A stretch of 64,000 nt of DNA. Origin: Aquatica leii. Taxonomy: Eukaryota; Arthropoda; Insecta; Coleoptera; Lampyridae. Of the stretch, positions 1 through 11,780 are shown piece by piece. The notes under the pieces were generated by a model. It saw nothing but the letters and a program-made list of their open reading frames with translations, was not told the origin of the DNA and searched no databases. Position 1 is the first letter of the stretch, and the number at the start of each line of letters is the position of its first letter. The stretch covers positions 114,843,529-114,907,528 of the forward strand of contig CM069432.1 of assembly GCA_035610365.1 (NCBI GenBank), read 5' to 3'. The position numbers and the translations under genes are program-made.

Positions 1-793
1 CATAGAACGATATGAATAAAACACAAAGTAATAAGATCGAATAAAATTCATCGAAAGAACATTCGTTTCATCATGTGGCTACATGATGACTGATTTTACA
101 AAGAGGGATGTTGGTTGAAATCCCTGCCACTATCAGTAGCGTAACAATAAAGTTTTAATTAAAATAAGTTTACAATCTAAACAATAGCGGTGGAAAAAAA
201 TTATTAGTTAGAAATCAAAAATAAAAAATTTAGATGCAAATGTTTTGTTATTTTTCTAGATGTAATCCAGCGAAATACTGGAAACGGAAGCTGAAGCCAT
301 GGATGAGTATATGTATCATATGAAACATGTAAGCGATTGGGTTAGGTATGCAGAAAAATTATAGTTCGAATGGCAAATATGTATAATACCGACAGTTTGT
401 ATCTTGCAAAAATAAATTAACAAATCTAATTGCTATTTTGTATTCTTTTTTTACGCTTTATCATTTTTGTGATTAAGTTGTTAACGTATGATTAATTGGT
501 ATAACAAAGCATTCATAATCGTCACAATTGTTTAGTAAGCAACACATTTCGCGTAGTATAGATTTGTCATCAATCAAATATTCTTCTACCGATTTATTAA
601 AATTGCTCTAAATTCCTGGCTTGATTGACAGGACATTTTGCATTAGTGAATCTTTGAACTACAATGGCAGACTCTAAGAACTGTGATCTTTGAGCATTAT
701 TACGCAGTTATCACTTTTTCTATTTATTCGAATTATAAACGTGGAGAATAGTTATTTACGAACCAAGTTCGGGAAGAAGTTTTTCCTACATGA

Positions 794-842
794 GCGCATT
801 TAAAGCATGAGCGAACGAAGTGAGGGAGTGCTTTAATAGCGC
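794..842. repeat. short hairpin-forming repeat
   Basis: GCGCATTTAAAGCAT at the left pairs with the reverse complement of GTGCTTTAATAGCGC at the right, with about 20 bases between. The segment stands out as GC-richer than its AT-rich surroundings. It is probably a fragment of a dispersed repeat; the family is not identified. Confidence 0.4.
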
Positions 843-1077
843 GAATGCTAGAATGATTTTCCCGCAAGAGGTTTGTACATAATTTTTTGTAACGAGCAAA
901 TATTTCCTTTGATATGCAGAAGCAATCATTTTATATTAATGTCAAATTTTGATATAGTCACCTTAATGAAAAGTGTAGAGTGCTATGAATTCACATTTTA
1001 TGTCTCAAATGTTTGTGCTGATCATATTTTGTATACTTTGTATTGCTTTTTTAAGTTTACTTCTTGTTTTTATTAAT

Positions 1078-1169
1078 AAAAAACACTGGGAAAACTGTTT
1101 TTAACAATTACGAATTATAATTGCATTATAATATTATTGTTTAAATGTCTGTAAATGCCAGTGTTTTTT
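1078..1169. repeat. 92-bp MITE-like inverted-repeat element
   Basis: The segment starts with AAAAAACACTGG and ends with its exact reverse complement CCAGTGTTTTTT, enclosing a very AT-rich centre. This is the shape of a tiny MITE, but 12-bp arms in AT-rich DNA can arise by chance and no target duplication is clear. Confidence 0.35.
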
Positions 1170-1839
1170 GTAATTTTTCCCGCACTCGTGCAGGAATAAC
1201 AATTTCCTGATTGGCTACACACGTATGTAAAACTTCACTTCCCAGGCGGCGAGTACAAAAAATTAAATAAAAGCAATCAGGCGCAGTATTACACCATGGA
1301 TGTACATGTGGAATTGCAAACTAATGAATCAGATACAAATACATTTCAATATCAGTTGATTAGAATGTCGTTTTTATCGTATAAAAATATACTGTCTGAC
1401 AAGAGATTCTTTTTGGTCGAGTATTAACTCCATATTATAACAGATGGTTCATTAAATGCAATAAAATAATTGTGTTCGAATGCTATCATAAGCACAAATG
1501 AACCTCAAACATTAAAATTTTACAATGAGGTTAAAGTTAATGAAGATGAGATAAAAGATGTTAACAAATTTTACTTGAAAAATGAGAAACGTCCGAATAA
1601 ACACTATAGTTTACAAAAAATAAAGACCTACAATTTTCTTGTACAGTTCTTCTTAATAGTTAACCAAATATACAACACAGCAAACCTTTTATATTATTAT
1701 TCGTTTAATATATTTAAGAAAAGGTACACAAATGTTCATTTGTTATATATAAATATAATTTATTATTATGCACACAGCAAAATTTACAAAACAAACTCAA
1801 TTTTCGTTACAATTCTTTTTGGTATTTTCTGTTATATAT

Positions 1840-1845
1840 TTTATT
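1840..1845 (-). promoter_or_regulatory. candidate polyadenylation signal of the N4BP1-like gene
   Basis: On the minus strand this reads AATAAA, the first such hexamer found downstream of the stop codon at 2083-2085. It would give a 3' UTR of roughly 260 bases. AATAAA is common in AT-rich DNA, so the assignment rests on position only. Confidence 0.35.
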
Positions 1846-2082
1846 AATAAACGATAGAAACTCGTACTCCATACAAACTTAATAATAAAAAAAAAGAAAC
1901 AACCAAAAAAGTTTATCCAAATTATAAAGGCACAAGAAGTTTAATATCGATTTTTGAATAAGATTTAAAAACTCGTATTTCCTTTTTATGTTTACTTTTG
2001 TTAAATCCAAAAATATAGTAATAATTTTAACTTATACAACAATGAAATATATATAAATAATATCGTAGTCCCACTAAAACTA

Positions 2083-2290
2083 CTAAGGAAATCTTAAGAA
2101 ACAGTCTAAACTTGGTCCATTTCTTCCTAAAGGATCTTGAGGAAACATTAAAACATCACCAACCCACGTAGGCATTAATAACCGTTTTTCAATAGTTTGA
2201 CGCCATTCAGGCTTTTCGGTTAACAGATCACGATAATTATCACTAGAAACGACAATACCTTCACAAGCTGCTGCATATTGAATTATATAC
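2083..2290 (-). CDS. N4BP1/ZC3H12-like endoribonuclease, exon 3 (C-terminus)
   Basis: This last coding exon completes the NYN/PIN-like RNase domain started in the exons at 2501-2722 and 18864-19951. It supplies residues 437-505 of the predicted protein. Visible motifs are VVSSDNYRDL (D454 and D458, matching the second acidic pair of Regnase-type nucleases), EKPEW, and DPLGRNGPSLDCFL, a signature close to the domain end in ZC3H12 and N4BP1 proteins. The acceptor is TTGTAG before 2290; the preceding intron (2291-2500) is 210 bp. An arginine codon is split across the junction. The stop TAG follows the motif almost immediately, so there is no CCCH zinc finger as in ZC3H12A-D, which favours an N4BP1-like architecture. 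A further downstream exon cannot be fully excluded. Confidence 0.85.
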
Positions 2291-2500
2291 CTACAACATT
2301 CTGTTTTAAAATCCATCCATCTAAAGTGTGTTCTATAACACTTCGGGAAACAATAAATCTCGTATACAAAATCAAAGTATAAATTAAATAAACAGCTTTT
2401 AATACTTACATGACCAATTTATTATTTTACTATGACTTGGATTTTGTTTTTTATACAAGGTTTCATTGTTTCTACCTGTTGCAAAATTAGTCAGTAGTAC

Positions 2501-2722
2501 CTATCGTCGTATGGTGTAATTCTTCTTCCATTTACTTCTCTTGATGGTGTAAATACAACATAACCTTTGTCCGCTAATTTATTTAAAAGTTTACAATCCG
2601 ACGTTTCCTTGTATTTCTTACGATATTGCGGTACAAAAGCTGTTACTTTATGGCCTTTTTTCACAAAATATTCTATAGCAATTTGTAATCCCTTCACAGA
2701 AAAGAAACGATTATTAGAGTGC
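2501..2722 (-). CDS. N4BP1/ZC3H12-like endoribonuclease, exon 2
   Basis: This internal 222-base exon of the minus-strand nuclease gene encodes residues 363-437. It begins after acceptor TTACAG and ends at donor GTACTA, both in the phase required by the neighbouring exons. The protein contains FFSVKGLQIAIEYF, then HKVTAFVPQYRKKYKE, then VVFTPSREVNGRRI and PYDDR. The order and spacing match the NYN domain of human ZC3H12A/C and N4BP1 (FSCRGI, VFVP.WR, VFTPSR, YDDR). D435 and D436 of the YDDR motif correspond to the central catalytic acidic pair. The upstream intron is 16.1 kb and packed with transposon relics; the downstream one is 210 bp. Confidence 0.88.
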
Positions 2723-2999
2723 CTGTAATAACGAAAATAACATTAACTAACAATAGTTGAATTACATTCAGTTAAATATATGTTATTTCAACTTGATTAA
2801 TGTAATGTAATTCAGCTTTCAAGCCGATGTGTTTTTTAAATAAATTTACTTATAATATAACATATATACTGAAACATTACGCTGTAAATGTATTAGAAAT
2901 ATTTGACACAAAATAAGACGATTTGATTAAGGCATTTGAAAATCAATACCATTGGCATTTTTACCAAACCAAGAACAACATACACAAGAAACAAGAGAA

Positions 3000-4890
3000 T
3001 AACCACACAGTGCCGTTCTACTACGTATGGTTTTTACAAGTAATGAAGAAATGTAATACAGAAAATCTATGGCAGGTGGTTAAAAGTGTAAACAGAATAT
3101 AAATATTTCCCAACAAAAACAACAGAGAGGGTCAATGCAGATAACAGATACAGTTTTTTAAATAACAATAACAGATACCAATAAAAAAATAAAAACTCCT
3201 AAACCTCTAATTATAATGAATTTAATTAATTAATAAAAAGTAACTAAGCGTTGTACTAAAAGATGAACAATACGTCACAAAATGCATGGCAAATAATGCT
3301 GTAAAAACCAATTTTAAAAACACATGACACACCATACTTATCAACCAAAAGAAGAAAGAGCGTACATAGTAGTCCTAAGACACTTACATCATACCAAAAG
3401 TACAGAAGAAATCAATGAAGAACTAAATACTAGAGAACATAAAGTTAGAAATATAAATAAATAAAAAACCAGATGATGCTAATTGAACCACCAAGATGAG
3501 ATAAGAATGTACCACAATATACGAGATGTCAACTGTACAGCCACACCAAAATATACTACAACAGACCATAATAAAATGCGGAAGCTCTCATAATATTACA
3601 AGTTGCAGTAAAACTAAAAATACTGAAGAAGTAAAATGGACTCCATGCGATGGGCCACATCCTGCGAAAAATTATAGGTGCTGTGGGTACTATCATAACC
3701 TATACAAAACTAGAAACTACTAAACAATCCCCAATCATCACCTTAAAAATTAAATGCTAATTCACAGAAACAATTAAATGCACAACTCATTTTTTTTGGT
3801 CAGAGGCCGAATTCACAGGTAACAATAAGTCAAGAGAATTTATTATCAGAAAATGATAGTACCAATACCTTCTTAAATAAATTCTTAGAATGAACATGCT
3901 TACAATGTTTTGTAAAACGCCAATGAGCTAGCTCAACGCAAAGGAGAGTTAATACTATTCCTCCAGCAACACCAAATAGATATACTGCTTATAAGCTAAA
4001 CACCAATAAAACATATTTTAAAGTAGGTTTACCATCCCGACCATACGATATACCCAGACAACTCTACCCATGCTAAAACGGCAAAATCCATACGACCTCT
4101 CGACAGTACCCTGTCCATCTCACCATAATTTTAAAAACACTTCCTACAGTTTTTAGAACATTAGGGTACATTTCTTTGCAAAAGATGACTTTAATAAAAA
4201 AACCCATATGGGCTTTTAGAACTACTACTAGTAAAAAAAGAAAGGTATTAAAGGTACTGAACGAAAATTCAATTTTATCAACTGAAATCCTCACATATTA
4301 TACTGATCCGAACTGAGTCTTCCATGCTTAAAATTGAAAAACTTATATTCATAATAAAAGCTAGATAAGCATGTCATCGAAGTCATAAAATGCAGTATTG
4401 ACCACAAAAACTAAAATTATCAAAGATAATTTTAATACCATAACTTTAATAAGACCTAAACAATATAACCTCGTATAGATTTAAATTTTCTATCAACGAT
4501 ATCAAAACCTTCAGAGTAATTATAACTTTATCGCATTACACCTCTATAAGATGTAATACCGAATCATCAAATTAGGTTTAGGGCGGAACGCTCTACTACA
4601 CAGTAGTGTCATCGTAAAGCTAACACTATTCAAGAATGTTTGGATCTCGGTTTAGAAACTACAAAATACTGTTCAACATCATTCTTCGTTACACAGGCGT
4701 TTGACAGAGAGCTTGCAGGTGTTTTGTAAAAAATTAAACATGTTCTATATGTTACCCTTCAAAATAGAAAATTCAGAACTAGGGTAAATTATGAAATATC
4801 TACCTTTCATCCAATTAAAGCTCGTGTTTCTTAAACTATTGTAGTACAACCCGATTTATAGTTAATATACAGGAAGGAAAGGAAATATAG
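3000..4890 (+). pseudogene. decayed Jockey-clade LINE (ORF1 and ORF2 remnants)
   Basis: This is a relic of a non-LTR retrotransposon inside the large intron. At 3220-3723, broken frames match the ORF1 nucleic-acid-binding protein of Jockey elements: KEERAYIVVLRHLHHT, then a CCHC-like stretch around KCGSSHNITSC and DGPHPAKNYRCC. At roughly 4070-4320, frames resemble the ORF2 endonuclease (VLNENSILSTE followed by TYYTDPN). At 4575-4860 there is a reverse-transcriptase section with VTQAFD and NRKFRTRVNYEIS. The catalytic YADD box was not found. Many stops and frameshifts show it is long dead. Jockey assignment is by remembered family motifs, so the clade is likely but unconfirmed. It lies opposite in strand to the host gene. 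Confidence 0.7.
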
Positions 4891-4959
4891 ACTTGTGCCT
4901 AAGAGAATTATACTGGCTTCTTGAAGACGCTGTCACTAAAGAACAATATTAATTTAAGT

Positions 4960-5280
4960 TACTAGCGTCAACAGTGAAGCATAGCACACAGACCACTTGT
5001 AATTGTGGTATAGTATAACAAACGCAAGTTTTGCTATGAGACTACCGACGAGTGACACTATTTTTTGTGTTGCTGTTACTGTTATATAAATTTTTTTTTA
5101 ATTTAAGGATTAATATTGAATACATGAGAAATTTAATGCTGGCGCTACAATTTATTACTAACAAAACAGCTTTCAAAATCAAATTAAAATGTACGTAACA
5201 TAAGCAGTGACAAATACTACCAACTTTGAAATATATAATATCTACTCTTTTCTTAGAAAAAAAGTGAAACACATACTTTG
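4960..5280. repeat. dispersed repeat, copy 1 (relative at 63345-63545)
   Basis: Around 4965-5080 the sequence runs AGCGTCAACAGTGAAGCATAG, then GACGAGTGACACTATTTTTT, then TGTGTTG. It later has AAATTTAATGCTGG followed by CTACAATTTATTACT. The same ordered blocks recur in direct orientation at 63348-63515. No coding motif is seen. It may be a nonautonomous element; its ends were not defined. Confidence 0.45.
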
Positions 5281-5365
5281 CTTATAGAAGAAACGTATAT
5301 ATTAGTAACAATTTTACGGTAACAACTTCTGCTATTTATTTATAGCCATATACAGTAGAGATAAC

Positions 5366-5485
5366 CATTAACAAAATGTGTTGGCGGTGCCATCTCGTAG
5401 TGTAAGTACCTACGTATTAAAGATAACTTATCATTAATACGTAGTAACCTACACAATATGGCACCGCCATCAAATTTTGTTAATG
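5366..5485. mobile_element. 120-bp palindromic MITE (hairpin)
   Basis: Two arms of about 54 bases (5366-5419 and 5433-5485) are reverse complements with few mismatches, around a 13-base loop. Both arms begin CATTAACAAAAT and contain GGCGGTGCCAT and TACGTATTAA. A nearly complete palindrome of this size is typical of foldback MITEs, and its transcript would make a long hairpin. Superfamily is unknown. Confidence 0.65.
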
Positions 5486-5737
5486 GGAACTTTAAAAGGT
5501 GTATAGCACTAAGGTTGCCAACTTTTTTCTTAAAAACTCTTACTTATTATTTTGAAACCGGTTCAAAAAACATACTATTTGTTAACATTTTGAATTGCAA
5601 CATAGTATATTTAATATAAAATTTAAAAAAAAGAACTATAAATACATTTTGTAGATTAATTTTAAAGCGTTAATACGGTTATTGATGGTTCAAGTGGTAA
5701 TGGCATATCTGACGTTTTTTTTTGTTTCTACTTCATT

Positions 5738-6768
5738 ATGCCCAGAGTGCGACTGCGTGAAAATTACCACCAATTAAGCAAATTCAACAGAAATCGAATT
5801 GTTGGCTTACGTGAAAGTGGTTTTTTGTACAGGGAAATTTCAAATCATCTTAACCGAAACCAATCCACTATCATGCGCTGTTATCAAGCATAAACCAGGT
5901 CAGAGTCGTCATCGACGAAAAACTGGGGAACAAAGGCAAACAAATGAGCTGTAGAACCGCCATCTTTGACTTATGGCAATAAGAGATCAATTTTCCATTA
6001 CTAGATGAATCGCTGATCAATGGTTAGGTAATCAAGATCATCCTGTAACCCTTCAAACAGTTTACGGTCGAATCAGAAGCTTCGGATTGCAATGCTATCG
6101 GCCACACCTTGTGCTACCACTGACGGTTCAGCACCGATATCAACGTTTGGAGTGGTGTAGGTTTCGATTCCAATAGAATCTGGAATGGCACCGAGTAATA
6201 TTTAGTGATGAATCCCGATTCTGTTTGGGGATGCATAATGGCCGTATGAGTCAGACGAAGATGTAAGAAACCGCACATTATTCAATTTTCGGTTGAGCGG
6301 CTTGTGCATCACACTGTGAAGATTATGGTATGAGGTGCTATACCCTATCGGTGTAAGTCTCGTTTGGTATTCATCCAAGACAATATGAACGCCAGGCGAT
6401 ATGTTAACAAGGTGGTAGGAGCCCATATTCTTCAATTTCTTCAAAAGTTAGAAGACCTACTTTTCCAGGAGAATAATGCCCGTCCCACATAGCAACACAC
6501 TCTATAGTCCTACTCGAGGAGACCAATCTCTTACCGTGGCCACTCAAATCTCCCGACCTTCGCGTCTACTGAACACGTGTGGGACTTTATGGATAAAAGA
6601 CTGAGAAACTTAGTGCATCCTCCACAAACACAGGAAGCTTTCCGGCATGAATTGCAAGTTGTTTGGAGTACAATAACTCAAGAGGAAATCGACCATCTGC
6701 TTGAATCGATGCTACGAAGAGTGAGAGAGTCTGAAGCCAATAAGGAGGACCAACACAACATTAAATAA
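5738..6768 (+). pseudogene. Tc1-like transposase relic
   Basis: A broken transposase of a Tc1/mariner-superfamily transposon. It opens at an ATG with MPRVRLRENYHQLSKFNR and the helix-turn-helix segment RIVGLRESGFLYREISNHLN, the usual N-terminal DNA-binding region. Near 6190-6240 is EWHRVIFSDESRF, holding one catalytic aspartate of the DDE triad. Near 6470 is a corrupted version of the QDNARPH motif. At about 6565 is EHVWDFMDKRLRNL with the glutamate. Several frameshifts and stops separate these parts. Terminal inverted repeats were not found, so only the coding body is delimited. It lies in the large intron of the nuclease gene, on the opposite strand. Confidence 0.75.
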
Positions 6769-6779
6769 AAATTGTGCTC

Positions 6780-7320
6780 CATCTTTGTTCTTTTTCTTTG
6801 AAAATTTAATACTAGGCTACCCCTATCAAACATGAATATATAGCTGTAGAATTTGTCAATGTAATTGTGGAAATTACATTAGAGTGTATGTCCTACTGCT
6901 GATCCCCAAAATGACGAAACGATCGTCCAGTAGTTCACTCTAGTGGCATTTGCACAATTGCATTGACATTGCTTTACCCCTAATGCCTTTTACGCAGTTT
7001 CATTGAAAACTATTTTGAATTACGCGGGTGAAATATCGTTTACCGCCGGCGCCGTTATAGTTAGTTACACTTTGCTTTTATACATAGTACCTTATACTGT
7101 GAGAGACTTTACCAATCAGAACAGATGATGTTACTAACGTGAGTGAAATATGATAGCTGACCTATTTCATAGTATAAACTTAAAACGCATGAACCACTGG
7201 ACAACCGTTTCACCGCGTTTGTTGCTCTTCAGCAGTGGAAGAACACTCTCATGTACTTTCACAAATGCATTTACAGACCTGTACCTTTATATTAATAAAT
7301 GATGTTAGTAACTTCTCACA
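6780..7320. other. intronic DNA, no feature seen
   Basis: No coding motif, inverted repeat or RNA gene was recognised in this part of the large intron. Confidence 0.4.
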
Positions 7321-7930
7321 AAATAAAAGTGTAATTATTTTTGTATAAAGAGTTATTTATTTCTAATGACAGGCAGTTCCGGATTAACCCAAGCAGATCC
7401 CAAATCTATTATTTTATTTAACAAAAATTGAACTTTTATAAACTAACAATCACACTTAGTAATTTACGTCATAAACGTAAAAGGCAAACCAATTTACCTC
7501 AAGGCGTAGAAAGAGACGTGGTAATATTGCAATTCTCTTTCAAAATCAAATTCAATAATTTTGATCCCTTGTTACGGGCGCCCTAAAAAGCGTGATGCCC
7601 ATAGGCCAGTACCTACTTGGCCTATTAGGTAATCCGGGACTGACTACAGGTGACGTATAGTACCCGTAACTACCAAGAATAACTCCGAACTCAGTTTAAA
7701 CTAAGAGTGTGCGAATTAATTTTTTTGCAATTAAGCACAGATACAGAACAGATCATGTACAGTAACATGTCAAAAAAAAGTTACATTTTTGCATAAAAAG
7801 TTATTTAACATTAATGACACGTAATGACATCTCCGTGGCACAAAAGTACAAACAATAACTTTAAACCCGATGTAAACTATAAGTACGCCGATTAATTTGT
7901 ATGCAAACTATTTGTGATCGACAGGTTTGT
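7321..7930. repeat. diverged tandem duplication split by a MITE
   Basis: Blocks in the first unit (7321-7372 plus 7643-7771) recur in order in the second (7772-7930): GTATAAAGAGTTATTTAT versus GCATAAAAAGTTATTTAA, then TAATGACAGG versus TAATGACACG. GCGAATTAATTTTTTTGCAA versus GCCGATTAATTTGTATGCAA also recurs. The copies are well diverged. The hAT-type MITE at 7374-7642 sits inside the first unit and so arrived after the duplication. Confidence 0.4.
7374..7642. mobile_element. hAT-type MITE, 269 bp
   Basis: The left end CAGTTCCGGATTA and the reverse-complemented right end CAGTCCCGGATTA form terminal inverted repeats with the CAG start usual in hAT elements. Flanking octamers ATGACAGG and ACTACAGG agree at 6 of 8 positions, as expected for a decayed 8-bp target duplication. 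It has no coding capacity. Confidence 0.6.
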
Positions 7931-8579
7931 CCCAATCCAATGCAGTTATCTCAGACAACGCATTTCTCCCTAAGTATTCCATCTGCAAAGCACTTTATGT
8001 TTCCGTATAATTAACTTGTTTTTGATACTCCATCATTTTCTAACCATTGAACGCTTTCCAGAGTAAAGTGCACTGTTATGACAACATATACAATTAAGAA
8101 ACGAATTTGGAATTAATTATTTTTCCATCCATTGAACCCAGTTGATATGGTTCATGTCTATGCGACAGATTTAAAGTTCATTCTATCTTCCACATTTAAA
8201 TCTAATCAAGTCAATTTATATTTGCCTTGAGAAAAGACACTAGTGTGTAGCAACTGTATGCACGGTTTTAACAATCAATTTCTTAACTTAGTTCCTGTAT
8301 GTAACTAGTCTTGAATAAAACATTTTCAATTCTCATCTACTTTTTCTCAACTCATCTGTAACCACAACCATTTTCCACTTTCTGAAATAGTAGTTACCAA
8401 AAAATGTGCTTTCATCCGCATTGCTTTTAGTAAACTAGTGATAACTTTTATCAGTTTTAATAGAATTTCTTTGTTGAATTAAAGTAGGCACGTAGAAAAA
8501 TATAGTGTTTATAGGTAAATCTTAGGATACATACAGGGAAGTACAGGAAAATATGGGATTATACAAGAAAATACACAAA

Positions 8580-9215
8580 TACCTAATTGTTTAAAGTGGG
8601 TTTACTCTTATTAATATACCGCGTGAAGTTGTCCTCCGAGTCCAATATTTTAGTTACGGAGACGAGCACCAAATTATGCTATTACATATTTAAATTACAC
8701 GTCAAAAAGCGAATGTTTTGATGTACAATACTCTTTAGTACCTAATTTTTTAAGGTGGGTTTACTCTTGTTAATATAGCGCGTGAAGTTGTCCTCCGAGT
8801 CCAATATTTTAGTTATGGAGACGAGCACGAAATTATTTGATTACATATTTTAATTATACGTTAAAAGGCGAATGTTTTGATGTACAATACTCTTCAGTAC
8901 CTAATTTTTTTAACGTGGGTTTACTCTTGTTAATGTAGCGCGTGAAGTTGTCCTCCGAGTCCAATATTTCAGTTACGGAGACGAGCACCAAATTCTATGA
9001 TTACATATTTTAATTACAGGTTAAAAGACGAATGTTTTAATGTACAACACTATACAGCACCCTATTTTTTAAAGTAGTTCCACTCTTGTTAATATTACGC
9101 AGCGTAAAGATGTCCACCAAGTCAAAAACTTAAGTTAAGGAGACGATCACGAAATTCTGCGATTACATATTTTAATTATACCTTAATAGACAAATGTTTC
9201 ATGTATGTAATTGTT
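8580..9215. repeat. four-copy tandem repeat, period about 159 bp
   Basis: Units begin near 8580, 8739, 8898 and 9057. Each carries TACCTAATT, GGGTTTACTCT, CGTGAAGTTGTCCTCCGAGT, GGAGACGAGCAC and GCGAATGTTTTGATGTACAA in order. The first three copies are very similar; the fourth is clearly diverged. The period is in the range of nucleosome-sized satellite monomers, so this could be a short satellite array or an internal array of a larger element. No unit encodes a protein. Confidence 0.85.
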
Positions 9216-10899
9216 TATTACAAAATTTTTAAGCAAATAATAGATATCTTGCATCGATCACATAATATACAAAAACAGCATTTTGATGAATTTAGGATAA
9301 AAATGCAAATATTTCGGAATTATATTAACTATTTCTTGAAGCACCTATTTAGCACTTAATTATTGCAGGTTTTATTTTCCGATTAGTATGCGCTGTATTG
9401 TTTTTTTTTTTTGAATGGGGGGGCCAGCTTAATGTTAAGTCAACACCCCCCAGCATAAACCCAATTTTCTGCCAAACCGATCGAGCACTTAATTTTCAAG
9501 GTTAGCACTAAATTAGCACTTAATTATAAAGTAAGTGATAATGAATTTTGCGTTGGTGGGGGGGCTAACTTTCCCTACGTAATAAATGGATGTACAGGGA
9601 AACATAAGGATGTGTAAAGAAATATGGAAATGCCCAGCAGAATATATAGAGAAACCTTTAGTATAAGAGAATATATAGTGGTTTCTCCCTCGATGATACG
9701 TAATGGATATTTCTCGCAACAGGTACATAGTATTATAGAAGATTCATATAAAGATTACGTTGCTGTATTCTTATCTTCTACGCTATTTAGTTAAAAAAAG
9801 AAAAGGTTCAACTCCAATTCAGAATATTTGTCATCTTTTGTTATACGTTCAAGATATTAAAAGACAAAATCAATAAGCAAATTAATAGATCTCTATGTGA
9901 CAACCGGAAGTAAAAAATCGATTACTTTTTACCCAGATCAAACCTGCTCAAATTAAATAAAGCATCACAATTAAGTATAAATTAAAAGTATATTGATCCT
10001 CTTTTAATTTCAATTAATTTGTAAACAATCAACCCTGTTCTAATTTAGTTATCAACGTTTTAGAGACATTCCAAATGTCACGGTGGTGCACGATGGGCCA
10101 ACCGTTGCATCGGGGAATACGCATTTTTCGTATACCTGAAACCTACAGTGAATACAGTAAAAAAACTTTTACCGTTGAACAATTTCACATTTAAACTAAT
10201 GTTTAATCTGTAATTGGTTTCAATCATTTTTATGAAATGTTACTTAGCAATAATTTTAAATTTAGTTTCTCAATTTATTATGAAATTGGAAACAAACAAA
10301 GTAAAATAAAACACTGTAGTTGCATTAGATAAAAATCGAATATAAATTGTAAATAAAAGTTTATTACATTTTTTTTTTAATTTTACCTATACATATACTG
10401 GAATAAGATAGTGTACTGATTGAACAAAAAACTGAAGAAAGATAATAAATACATAAAAAAAATGTAAACACGAAACAACGTCAGCGGTAGAAGCACTAAG
10501 ATACCAAGAAACAGGAAAAAACAACAAACATATTAGTGAGATGAATAGGTTGAGGTTGGGACAGAAATAGAAGAAAATGTACAAAAACAAATGAGAACAA
10601 CAAACCACACTAAACACAAGTATTAGTGCAAAAAAAATGAAGCATGCAAGAAAATGTGCAATAGAGCATATATACATATACCTAAGAAGAAGAAAAAGTA
10701 TCAAAAACTAAAAAATAATAAAGACTGTAAAACAAGAAAGAAAAAGAGACATCATATCCCCAATATAATTTCAAGAATGGATAAAATATGGAACAGAAAA
10801 ACTATAAAGGGAACTACAAAATAGTCAAATATGTAACGATAACGCAGAAATACAAAGAATAGAAAACATCTATAATAACAACTCATACAAAAAGGAATA
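9216..10899. other. intronic AT-rich DNA, no gene
   Basis: Two G-rich runs (9417-9423 and 9556-9562) and a C run near 9446-9451 are notable but unexplained. From about 10400 the plus strand becomes very A-rich, which may be the decayed 5' part of the LINE that becomes recognisable at 10900. No other feature was seen. Confidence 0.35.
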
Positions 10900-11780
10900 G
10901 TAACGATTTTGAAAAAGTTAGTTAATAGGGTATATGGTAAGCTCACAAGCAACCGAATAGAAAGTGACAGAATCAAAAAAGTAAGCAGCTTTTATGATAG
11001 GAAGATCGACGATAAACAATTTGTTCAGCTTGACTCAAACAACAAAAACACAAACCTAATTAGAGCGGAGAAAAGCCTATACACAAAAAAATATCTCGAA
11101 AATTAAAATAAGAACACAGATGTTAACAAAGCAGTAAAACAGGGATGCTTTCTCTCATCGATATTGTTCAAAATACATATACTATAATATAATATAACAA
11201 ACGTTATAGGCATAGAAAAGGAAATGTTGAAATATAGGTAACCTCCATTCACGATAAGAAGTACGCAATGACGAAAGAAGGGAGATCCTCAGTTAATAAA
11301 CAGTGCCGCAAAAATTTTAAATACCACACAAAAAACGTCGATATAAACTTCTACTGTGCGCTACTGAACTCAAAACTCCCCTAACCGCTTAAATATAGAC
11401 GCGCCTAACGCAAATTCGTTTTTGCGCATTATGTACTTCTTGTAAACGTTTTCTAAACCATTAGACAACACTACCTTATATATATATATATATATATATA
11501 CACATTATGTTTTGCAGACGACCAGTTTGAGATAGCGCAAGAGCACTACGACATAGAATACATGACGCGGAGATTAATGGAAGAGTACAAAAAGTGAGGA
11601 TGGAAATAAATATCGAAATAACCAAATATGTATATGTGTATTGAAGAAAACAGCAATACTAATAAACAATAGACCGATAATAAAAAATTACCATAAACAC
11701 AAGATCTAGGAACGAAAATAACACAAGACGAGACACTATATAAAATAATTAAAGACAGGTACACCCAAAAGAGAAAAGCC
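10900..11780 (+). pseudogene. decayed LINE reverse transcriptase
   Basis: Scattered plus-strand frames carry reverse-transcriptase boxes of a non-LTR element. NLIRAEKSLYTKK lies near 11050-11090. AVKQGCFLSSILFKIHI near 11130-11180 is the classic QGC..S..LF box. CFADDQFEIAQEHYDIEYM near 11512-11565 is the catalytic FADD box, followed by LMEEYKK. The last block resembles a common insect family with ADDQ. Stops and a (TA)n microsatellite at 11477-11500 interrupt it. The clade is not certain. It is distinct from the Jockey relic at 3000-4890. Confidence 0.7.
11477..11500. repeat. (TA)12 microsatellite
   Basis: An uninterrupted TA dinucleotide run within the LINE relic, between its QGC box and its FADD box. 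Confidence 0.9.

Larger units (their letters stand above)
1..2082. other. AT-rich flank downstream of the nuclease gene
   Basis: No gene is supported here. Short reading frames are AT-driven and have no recognisable motif. Two small palindromic structures (794-842 and 1078-1169) and a possible polyadenylation signal for the minus-strand gene (1840-1845) are listed separately. Nothing else is recognised. Confidence 0.6.

Noticed and set aside
1470-1847. 125-codon plus-strand frame
   Set aside because: Ile/Tyr/Asn-rich translation typical of AT-rich noncoding DNA; no domain, splice or context support.
8580-9215. CRISPR-like regular repeat
   Set aside because: Repeats are contiguous 159-bp units without short repeat/spacer alternation, and the DNA is eukaryotic.
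9417-9562. G-run/C-run pair as a MITE or G-quadruplex
   Set aside because: Only single G7 and C6 tracts with no regular spacing of four G-tracts, and no matching inverted ends around them.
10387-10704. 105-codon hydrophobic minus-strand frame resembling a membrane protein
   Set aside because: Leu/Phe/Cys richness follows from the A-rich opposite strand; it overlaps probable LINE-derived DNA.
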